Shown here piece by piece: positions 42,251 through 49,212 of a DNA stretch of 64,000 bases. The stretch comes from REEP01 sp964517265. Lineage in GTDB: Bacteria; Pseudomonadota; Alphaproteobacteria; Rhodospirillales; Defluviicoccaceae. A model generated the notes under the pieces. It was given only the letters and a program-made list of their open reading frames with translations, had not been told where the DNA came from and did no database searches. The stretch covers positions 30,070 to 94,069 of the forward strand of contig CAZFBS010000004.1 of assembly GCA_964517265.1 (NCBI GenBank), written 5' to 3'. The position numbers and the translations under genes were made by a program. The stretch's first letter is position 1. The number at the start of each line of letters is the position of its first letter.

Positions 42251-43666
42251 CTAAGACCGGCCCCGTGCCGCCGCGGATGATACCGGCGATCTGCCGCCGT
42301 CTGCCGCATCGGCGCCGTCGGATCTGCCGGCACGCAGGGACTGGACCCTCAGCGGCGGCATTTCTCCGGCATGCCTTGAGTGGCGTTCATTTCCGCCGGT
42401 GGTGATGCCATAGAGCGCAAGGTGCGCGCGCGCGCTGGCCTGCATCGACTGGACCGGCTCAATTCCCTCCGTCAGGCGCTGGTGGAGCCCCGGCTCGGTG
42501 CAGGCGCGGATCATCGTGTCGGCCAGATCGACCGGATCGCCGACACGGAAGTGCAAACCGTTCACCTCATGGTGCACCTTCTCCGCCATGCCGCCGATCC
42601 CGCTGCAAAGGACGGGGCGGCGCGCCGCGAAGGCTTCCTGAATGACCAGCGGCGAATTTTCCCACCAGATCGAAGGGACGATCACCCAATCCACGCTCGA
42701 CATCAGCTTCACCGCGTCGTGCGGCCGGTAGCTGCCATGAAGCAGGACATGGCTCTCGAGCGCCTCGCACTTTCGCTTGATGACGCTCTCTTCTTCGCTG
42801 CCGAGGAAAAGCGCGGTGCCGTAAATGTCGATGCGGAAGTCGCTCCAGCCGCGCTTGAGGAGATTGAGCGCCGCATCGAGGAGCACGGGCAGGCCCTTGT
42901 ACGGCGTAATCTGCCCGAAATAAGCGAACGCGTTCTTGCCCGGCGGCGGGATTGCCTCCGCCATTGCATGGGCCGCGGTATGGCCGTTCTCGAGGTAGGA
43001 AATCTTGTCTTTCGGAATCCCCCAGTCCAGGTAGCGGTGCATGAGAAACCGGCTCGGGCACAAGAACCGGTCGACAAGATCGAGGTGCACCTTGAGGAAC
43101 CGCTCACGAAGGAAAAAGTCGCCGCTTCGGATCTCGGGAAAGCAGCGATGGCAGTCGGCCGGAGAGGCCTTGTCGCAAAGTCGCATCGAGCCGGTTTTGA
43201 CCATCTGCCCGTCATGGTGGCAGATCGCGAGGAACTCGTGAAGCGTGACCAGGATTTTTGCTTCGGGGCAGACGTTCTTGACAATCCGGATCGCATCGAC
43301 GCCGAGATTGTAGACATGATGAAAGTGGACCACGTCCGGGCGGACGTGGTTCAGGTATCGGCCGAACTCCTCCAGCATCAGCGACAGATTGTCCTGCGCA
43401 ACCAGGAAGAAATTGTAACGGTCCGACCAGTACAGCGTTTGCCGGGGATCGTCGTTGGCGGGCATCAGCGCGGAGCCGTGATGCGGCAGCCCGAACTGCG
43501 GGATCATGGCGCCCAGATAGTGGGCCTCGACCCAAGGTTGGCGCTGCAGTTCGAGGAACAGTTCGTGGGCCACGATCTCACCGCCACCCGGCGCCAGGTG
43601 CGGATGTCCATGCGCGACGATGAGGACCGATGGCGTCCTGGGGTTGGCGGTTGCTGTGGCGTCCAT
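42251..43666 (-). CDS. Glycosyltransferase family 4
   Basis: 471 residues from ATG 43666. GT-B fold: N-terminal VLIVAHGHPHLAPGGGEIVAHELF, then VVHFHHVYNLG, and the C-terminal donor site FAYFGQITPYKGLPVLLDAALNL with PLVIQEAFAARRPVLCSGIGG. A cluster of cysteines (CDKASPADCHRCF) near residue 170 is a pattern seen in GT4 enzymes that act on surface polysaccharides. The last 50 residues are non-conserved. Retaining sugar transfer in the cytoplasm is expected. Confidence 0.9.
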   Translation of the reverse strand: MDATATANPRTPSVLIVAHGHPHLAPGGGEIVAHELFLELQRQPWVEAHYLGAMIPQFGLPHHGSALMPANDDPRQTLYWSDRYNFFLVAQDNLSLMLEEFGRYLNHVRPDVVHFHHVYNLGVDAIRIVKNVCPEAKILVTLHEFLAICHHDGQMVKTGSMRLCDKASPADCHRCFPEIRSGDFFLRERFLKVHLDLVDRFLCPSRFLMHRYLDWGIPKDKISYLENGHTAAHAMAEAIPPPGKNAFAYFGQITPYKGLPVLLDAALNLLKRGWSDFRIDIYGTALFLGSEEESVIKRKCEALESHVLLHGSYRPHDAVKLMSSVDWVIVPSIWWENSPLVIQEAFAARRPVLCSGIGGMAEKVHHEVNGLHFRVGDPVDLADTMIRACTEPGLHQRLTEGIEPVQSMQASARAHLALYGITTGGNERHSRHAGEMPPLRVQSLRAGRSDGADAADGGRSPVSSAAARGRS

Positions 43667-43753
43667 CGTTGATGCTCTTCTCAATCGTAGCCAAGGAGAC
43701 GACCTCGCTTTTGAGGCCGCTGGTTGCGGAGGTTTTCCGGATGGCGATGGCGG

Positions 43754-45985
43754 TCAGTTCAGCCCTTCAGCCAGGATGTCGGCCCAACGGTGCTGGTGCA
43801 GCGCCTGGTTGTAGCCCCGGATCGTCGGCGTGTAGCGTGCATCGGTTCCGATCGACTGACGCTCGAGGTGGTAAAGCACCGCATCGGCGCAGAACCAGAT
43901 GGACTTGCCGGTTTTCCGGATTCTCAGACAGAGGTCGCTGTCATCGAAATCGCCCATCACATAGTCCGCGCTGAGGCCGCCGAGGCTCTTGTAGAGGTCT
44001 GCGCGTATCATCATGCATGCGGCGGTCACCGCGGCGACCGCTCGCGAGGGCACGGAAGCGCGCAGGCCCTTGCCGGGATGGACAACCTTCCAACATCCCG
44101 AGCTGTCACGGACATGATCGATACCTGCGTGTTGGACGGCGCCGTCCTCGTACAGAAGGTGCGCACCGACCGCACCGATCGCCTCATCGGCCTCCAGCAC
44201 CTGCTGCATCGCGTGCGCCCATCCCGCAGCCGCCGGAATGATGTCGGAATTCAGCAGCACGAGAAAACGGCCTCTGCCCAATCGTGCCCCTGCGTTGGTT
44301 GCGCCGGCAAAACCGGCGTTCCGCTGCATCACTGCCAATCTCGCAGGGCGTTGATAGAGATGGCACCAGGCATCCAGTTGTGCGGCGAAGGCGCCTTCGA
44401 ACTCGGGCGCATCGAGCACGTAGATCAGCTCGATTTGGGCAAACGCGGGATCGGCGGCGAAGTGCGCCAACTGATGGCGGGCATGATCCAGGCGCTTGTA
44501 GATCGGAACCACGACGGTAATGACGGGCGCCTCCACCGCGCCGAGGAACTGGTAAATCCGGCGGGTCTTTATTCTGGCGCTCCTGCGGGCCTGCAGGTAG
44601 CTCACCACCGGCATCAGTTGCTGATACAGCTCTTGTCTTGCCGTGGCGGGCGGCACCAGCCCAAGCAAATGCTCGGCGCTGCTCAGCCACCCTCGGCTCG
44701 CCTTCAAGTCAGTGGCGAGATCGAGAGTGGCGCCGCTTTTCAGCATCCCTTTGACCTGATAGGTGGGCCAAAGCTCGCTCGTCCCGGCGATGGGATGGAA
44801 GCTCACGAAGCCGGCGCTGGCACAGCCGTGCCCCGGCAGGGCCTTCCGCACGTCGGGCCGGGGATAGCGGAAAAGCGGTGCCCTCATCCGGCCGGACCGG
44901 CCTTGCCCGTCCACCACGTCCAGATGATCGAGTAGGCGATGCGGGTCCAGCAACCAGCCGATGATCAAGAGGCCTTTGCCGGGGACAGGCAGGATGCAAT
45001 CGATGGATACGCCGAATTCCAGCTCCGGGCGCACCACTGCCCGAGAAGAAAAGGGTGTCTGCGCCCAGATGTGATTGCCGAGCGCGAGCACTTCGGCGGT
45101 CCTGTGACTTCTGTAGAGCTCGGTACACCGGCTGAGGAGGAACCGCTTGACCGTCTGCGGCTCATCGGCCTGCCCCCCCAGGATCGCCTCAAGGGCAGAA
45201 AGGGAAACGTTCCTCGGCGCTGGTCGCACCGAGGCGCTGACAACGATGCTGCCGACGACGACGATCAGGCTGCCGCTGGCGCCGCTTGCAGGCACGCGCG
45301 ATAGCATGTGCAAGCTGTTGGAGGCAGTCCTCAGCGCCTTGCCGCATGAAATCTGAATGAGGTGTTGATCCCGCAACAGGAAACAGCGCACCGCGACCGC
45401 ACCGGGGGGGCCGGATCCCTCCGGCAGCGCAACCCGCCAATACAGATGCTGGCGGTCCAGCACATGGACCCATGCATTGCGCGTGCTGGCACGAGAATGC
45501 ACCATCTTGTGCACCAGTTGAGCCAGAGCTGCATCGAGAGTACCGGCGAGGGAACTGATCACACGCAGAAAAAATGTGAAAATGGCGCCACGATCCGGGC
45601 CATCGAGAAGACCGAGGAGCCCCGTCACCCCCGCATCGCCGCTCTGTATCCGCAACGGAGGATCGAAGGAATGAAGACGTTCCTGTTGGCGCGAGGAGAG
45701 GAGGGAAACCGTACGGATGCCCCCTTGCCGTTGCGGGAAGTAGGGCGCACGTCCGGCGATCAACAACCGGACACCACGGCGCATCGCGAGGAGAGGACCC
45801 GGTACGTCGCCGCCATCGAACCGGATCGCCGTGGGAAGCGTGGTGATGTCCACAGCATCCATGCTGAGAACGTAGATGCCGCCAATAACCGAGAGCAAAG
45901 TCGGCGGGAGATCCGCCGCCTTCTCAGCCACAAGCTGGTCGTCGTTCGCCTCGGCATCGTTCTTGAGCGAGATAAATCTGGTCAC
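43754..45985 (-). CDS. Large protein with C-terminal GT2 glycosyltransferase domain
   Basis: 743 residues. The C-terminal 270 residues are a GT-A family 2 glycosyltransferase: VITVVVPIYKRLDHARHQLAHF, RNAGFAGATNAGARLGRGRFLVLLNSDI (with the D of the DxD equivalent), and YVMGDFDDSDLCLRIRKTGKSIWF. The first 480 residues do not match any domain I know; they are mixed alpha/beta with no membrane segments. First gene of the glycan run, with a promoter just upstream (46020-46048). Confidence 0.85.
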   Translation of the reverse strand: MTRFISLKNDAEANDDQLVAEKAADLPPTLLSVIGGIYVLSMDAVDITTLPTAIRFDGGDVPGPLLAMRRGVRLLIAGRAPYFPQRQGGIRTVSLLSSRQQERLHSFDPPLRIQSGDAGVTGLLGLLDGPDRGAIFTFFLRVISSLAGTLDAALAQLVHKMVHSRASTRNAWVHVLDRQHLYWRVALPEGSGPPGAVAVRCFLLRDQHLIQISCGKALRTASNSLHMLSRVPASGASGSLIVVVGSIVVSASVRPAPRNVSLSALEAILGGQADEPQTVKRFLLSRCTELYRSHRTAEVLALGNHIWAQTPFSSRAVVRPELEFGVSIDCILPVPGKGLLIIGWLLDPHRLLDHLDVVDGQGRSGRMRAPLFRYPRPDVRKALPGHGCASAGFVSFHPIAGTSELWPTYQVKGMLKSGATLDLATDLKASRGWLSSAEHLLGLVPPATARQELYQQLMPVVSYLQARRSARIKTRRIYQFLGAVEAPVITVVVPIYKRLDHARHQLAHFAADPAFAQIELIYVLDAPEFEGAFAAQLDAWCHLYQRPARLAVMQRNAGFAGATNAGARLGRGRFLVLLNSDIIPAAAGWAHAMQQVLEADEAIGAVGAHLLYEDGAVQHAGIDHVRDSSGCWKVVHPGKGLRASVPSRAVAAVTAACMMIRADLYKSLGGLSADYVMGDFDDSDLCLRIRKTGKSIWFCADAVLYHLERQSIGTDARYTPTIRGYNQALHQHRWADILAEGLN

Positions 45986-46322
45986 CCGGCCGGTTCCTTG
46001 GGGCTATCCCGAGTGACGCGTTATACCACCGACGCGCGGTGATCGCAATCATAAGATGTATGAAGTCGAATAATATTTATATTGGTTGTAAAGTGCTGCA
46101 AGTTTTTCGTGATCTGTCCTCAATGCTGCCGTCTCCCTGCGCAAGGATGGCCGCGTGATCGGCCAAGTGAGGGTCTTCGGCGATCACAAAGCAGTTCCGG
46201 CGAGCGAGAGTTTCCGCACCTGCAAACCTGCTATGCTCGCCCGGAGCGAGCCTTTACCATGGCGTTATCGCTATCATGGCGGGTCTGGCGTCGAAACGGT
46301 CCATCAGGGAGGAGGATTGGCA
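45986..46322. other. Divergent regulatory region with AT-rich core
   Basis: 337 bases between the GT2 gene and the Sel1 lipoprotein gene. The interval 46045-46110 is clearly AT-rich compared with its surroundings (AATAATATTTATATTGG), as expected for a regulatory region. It holds a good minus-strand promoter (see separate entry) and a second possible one (TTGCAG at 46101-46096, 16 bases, TAAATA). No gene is seen. Confidence 0.55.
46020..46048 (-). promoter_or_regulatory. Promoter of the glycosyltransferase run
   Basis: On the minus strand TTGCGA (46048-46043), 17 bases, and TATAAC (46025-46020) form a sigma-70-like promoter about 35 bases upstream of the GT2 ATG at 45985. Confidence 0.55.
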
Positions 46323-47081
46323 ATGATTTGCAGGAAAGATATCGGCCGGCTGGCGGGCGCGTTGCTGGCGGCTTCGGTTCTCGCATCCTGTTCCGTTGCC
46401 GACGTGTCTTCCCCTGCATCGCCTCGTGGATCGACGACGGCGTCGACCAGTTCGGAATTCGCGGCGGGCTTGCAGGCATTCAACGCCGGTGACTATGCGA
46501 TGGCCCACCGGAGATGGCAGTCGGCAGCAAACGCCAACGATGCGGAAGCGGAAAATGCTCTCGGCTGGCTCTATGCGGGAGGCCTCGGCGTTCCGCAGGA
46601 CCACCAGGAAGCGGTGAGGTGGTATCAGCGGGCGGCCTCTCGGGGAAACGGAGGTGCCCAGCTCAACCTCGCCAATCATTACTACTATGGCCTTGGGGTT
46701 CCCCAGAACGATGCAGAAGCGGCGCGCCTGTTCGAGCAGGCGGCACGGCGCGGCTACGTGGTCGCCCAGAACAACCTCGGACGCATGTACAAGGAAGGAC
46801 GAGGGGTCCCGCGGCGCCCTGATCTCGCGGCCAACTGGATGAAACAGGCAGCCGAGGGAGGATATCCCCCGGCCCAGAACAGTCTGGGCCTGATGTACTT
46901 CGAGGGGGAAGGAGTCGCGCAGGACTACCAGCAAGCGTGGATCTGGTTTGAACTCGCGGTGCGCAACGGTGTTCCCGGCGCGGAGCACAACCGCGACTTC
47001 GTCGCCTCCCTGTTGACCCCCGAACAGCGCGCGGCCGCGGAACAGCAAGTCACGCGCTGGCAGCCGCGCGCAGGCACCTAA
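46323..47081 (+). CDS. Sel1-repeat lipoprotein
   Basis: 252 residues from ATG 46323, preceded by GGGAGGAGGA. The signal peptide ends with a lipobox LLAASVLASC, so it is lipid-anchored. The rest is built of Sel1-like (TPR-related) repeats of 36 residues: AENALGWLYAGGLGVPQDHQ, AQLNLANHYYYGLGVPQN, AQNNLGRMYKEGRGVP, AQNSLGLMYFEGEGVAQDYQ. Such proteins act as protein-protein scaffolds. Convergent with the FecR/SGGD-repeat gene. Confidence 0.9.
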   Translation: MICRKDIGRLAGALLAASVLASCSVADVSSPASPRGSTTASTSSEFAAGLQAFNAGDYAMAHRRWQSAANANDAEAENALGWLYAGGLGVPQDHQEAVRWYQRAASRGNGGAQLNLANHYYYGLGVPQNDAEAARLFEQAARRGYVVAQNNLGRMYKEGRGVPRRPDLAANWMKQAAEGGYPPAQNSLGLMYFEGEGVAQDYQQAWIWFELAVRNGVPGAEHNRDFVASLLTPEQRAAAEQQVTRWQPRAGT

Positions 47082-47132
47082 CCCTCAACAACAGCCGGCT
47101 CGGCGGGATGCCGGGATCTTGCTGAGCGGCCT

Positions 47133-49103
47133 CTACTGAGCGCCGCCGCCGTCACCTCCATCGCCACCACCGCTATCGCCACCGCTGTCGCCGCCGCTGT
47201 CGCCGCCGCTGTCGCCACCGGAGTCACCGCCGCTGTCGCCACCGGAATCACCGCCGCTATCGCCACCGCTGTNNNNNNNNNNNNNNNNNNNNNNNNNNNN
47301 NNNNNNNNNNNNNNNNNNNNNNNNNNNNNNNNNNNNNNNNNNNNNNNNNNNNNNNNNNNNNNNNNNNNNNNNGCCACCGCTGTCGCCGCCGCTGTCGCCG
47401 CCGCTGTCGCCACCGGAGTCACCGCCGGAGTCACCGCCGCTGTCGCCACCGGAATCACCGCCGCTATCGCCACCGCTGTCGCCGCCGGAATCGCCACCGC
47501 TGTCGCCACCGGAGTCACCGCCGCTGTCGCCACCGGAGTCACCGCCGGAATCGCCGCCGCTGTCGCCACCGCTATCGCCGCCGGAGTCACCGCCGCTGTC
47601 GCCGCCGCTGTCGCCGCCGCTGTCACCACCGCTGTCGCCGCCGGAATCGCCGCCGCTATCGCCGCCGGAGTCACCGCCGCTATCGCCACCGGAGTCACCG
47701 CCGCTATCGCCACCGGAGTCACCACCGCTGTCGCCACCGGAATCGCCACCGCTATCGCCACCGGAATCGCCACCGCTATCGCCACCGGAGTCACCACCGC
47801 TGTCGCCGCCGCTGTCGCCACCGCTGTCGCCGCCGCTGTCGCCACCGCTATCGCCGCCGCTGTCGCCACCGCTGTCGCCACCACTGTCGCCGCCGGAGTC
47901 ACCGCCGCTGTCGCCACCGGAGTCACCGCCGCTATCGCCGGTGCCGCTGTCGCCGGTGCCGCTGTCGCCCGTGCCGCTGTCGCCCGTGCTGCTATCGCCC
48001 GTGTCGCCACCAACGCCGCCGGTGTCGCCGCCGACGCCGCCCGTATCGCCACCAACATCACCTGCGGTTCCGGTGCCAACTCCCGCATCTGCATCGCCCA
48101 CACCGCTCGGGCTTTCGCTCGCATCTCCTCCGACGCCCGCCGCGCTGTCCGAGGCCGCTCCAACACCCGCTTCGGCAGCCGCGGCAGCCCCCGCGGAACT
48201 GCCGGGATCGGCCCCAACGCTTTCAGCCGCTCCCCCGGGAGCGCTTCCGGGACTGGCTCCCACTCCTGCATCGGAGGTTGCTCCCCCCGGCGCGCTGCCC
48301 GGGCCCGCGCCGGCGCCGGCAGACCCTCCTGAGGTTGCTGAGCCTCCACCGCCGGTGTCGTCGCCCGTTGCACTGCTCGGGCTTGCGCCAAGGCTGCTTC
48401 CGGCTGCGGTGGCAAAGCCCTCCAGCTCTTCGGCAAGACCGATATCGCCTGTCGCGACGACATAAACACCGCTCGGTTGCGTCGAAGACCGATAAACGAG
48501 GGCGGTCTGGCCGGCCGTAACCCGCGCATTGGACGCCGCCGGCAGTGTCTGCACGGTGGCTGTCCCACGACTGACGCTGACGGCAACCCTCTCCGGATTC
48601 GCCGAAATTCCGAGCGCGGCATCCCCTGCGGTTGCGGTGACCAGCGGCGCGGAGATCGTCAGCTGCCGCCCGCTCTGCACTTCGTTCCTCACCATCACGG
48701 TGCCGTCAAGCAGCACGATATCCGTCTTGGGATTGGCCGCCGGATCAGCAATGATGACGTTGGATCGGGCACCGATGATCAGGCTGTAGCCGTATCCCCG
48801 CACCAGCGCCCAGCCGTTCTCGCCGGCCGCAATCTGGACTTGGCCGGAAATTACCGCGCCGGCCCTCAGAGGTTGCTGTTGGGGTTCGCCGGCAACGATC
48901 TGTGCGATGTCTCCACTGCCACGCATCACCCTCCAGACACCCGCCGATGGTGAGGCGGGCTGCCCTTCCGTCGCGTCCGGGGCAACCAGGTCAAAGACTG
49001 TTTCCACCGAAGAAAGGGGATCGGAAGAAACAAAACCAGGAACAAGACTGACCGTTAAGGCAGTGGCGCAGAGCAAGCCGAATTTCGAAATGCGAATACC
49101 CAC
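47133..49103 (-). CDS. Exported FecR-domain protein with long Ser-Gly-Gly-Asp repeat (interrupted by assembly gap)
   Basis: GTG 49103 follows a strong TTTAGGAGGG site. Signal peptide (FGLLCATALTVSLVPGFVSS), then a FecR-like domain over about residues 55-185 (GVWRVMRGSGDIAQIV, GRQLTISAPLVTATAGDAALG). An Ala/Gly/Ser-rich linker leads, via GTGDS units, into a long run of four-residue units S-G-G-D that reaches the C terminus, ending GGDGGDGGGAQ. The true length is unknown because 100 N lie in the repeat. The product is secreted or surface-held, very acidic and disordered; no beta-barrel or sorting signal is seen. Function unknown. Confidence 0.8.
   Translation of the reverse strand: MGIRISKFGLLCATALTVSLVPGFVSSDPLSSVETVFDLVAPDATEGQPASPSAGVWRVMRGSGDIAQIVAGEPQQQPLRAGAVISGQVQIAAGENGWALVRGYGYSLIIGARSNVIIADPAANPKTDIVLLDGTVMVRNEVQSGRQLTISAPLVTATAGDAALGISANPERVAVSVSRGTATVQTLPAASNARVTAGQTALVYRSSTQPSGVYVVATGDIGLAEELEGFATAAGSSLGASPSSATGDDTGGGGSATSGGSAGAGAGPGSAPGGATSDAGVGASPGSAPGGAAESVGADPGSSAGAAAAAEAGVGAASDSAAGVGGDASESPSGVGDADAGVGTGTAGDVGGDTGGVGGDTGGVGGDTGDSSTGDSGTGDSGTGDSGTGDSGGDSGGDSGGDSGGDSGGDSGGDSGGDSGGDSGGDSGGDSGGDSGGDSGGDSGGDSGGDSGGDSGGDSGGDSGGDSGGDSGGDSGGDSGGDSGGDSGGDSGGDSGGDSGGDSGGDSGGDSGGDSGGDSGGDSGGDSGGDSGGDSGGDSGGDSGGDSGGDSGGDSGGDSGGDSGGDSGGDSGGDSGGXXXXXXXXXXXXXXXXXXXXXXXXXXXXXXXXXXSGGDSGGDSGGDSGGDSGGDSGGDSGGDSGGDSGGGDGGDGGGAQ
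47160..47940 (-). repeat. 12-bp coding repeat array encoding (SGGD)n
   Basis: A tandem array with a strict 12-bp period encodes Ser-Gly-Gly-Asp. Units are mosaics at DNA level: both AGC and TCC are used for Ser, GAC and GAT for Asp, and GGC and GGT for Gly, mixed along the array. The period is preserved on both sides of the gap. Confidence 0.9.
47273..47372. other. Assembly gap of exactly 100 N
   Basis: One hundred unknown bases, the conventional size for a gap of unknown length, fall inside the 12-bp repeat. The missing length and whether the frame is kept are not known; 100 is not a multiple of 3. Confidence 0.99.
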
Positions 49104-49212
49104 AAGTCTACCCTCCTAAACCCTTTTGGGCTACTTTTATTGTTCAAGTTGTTGCGCGCAGAACAAGGTGCCCGGCACGCGGTGCTTCTTGAATCTTAAA
49201 GATAACGATATT

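Noticed and set aside
47160..47940. Possible CRISPR or satellite array
   Set aside because: The period is 12 bp with no spacers, in frame within a coding gene; no cas genes are near.
47078..48622. 514-codon frame antisense-frame to the SGGD repeat (Ala/Val/Thr-rich)
   Set aside because: Another frame of the same 12-bp repeat; the GTG 49103 frame has a signal peptide, a FecR domain and a strong ribosome binding site.
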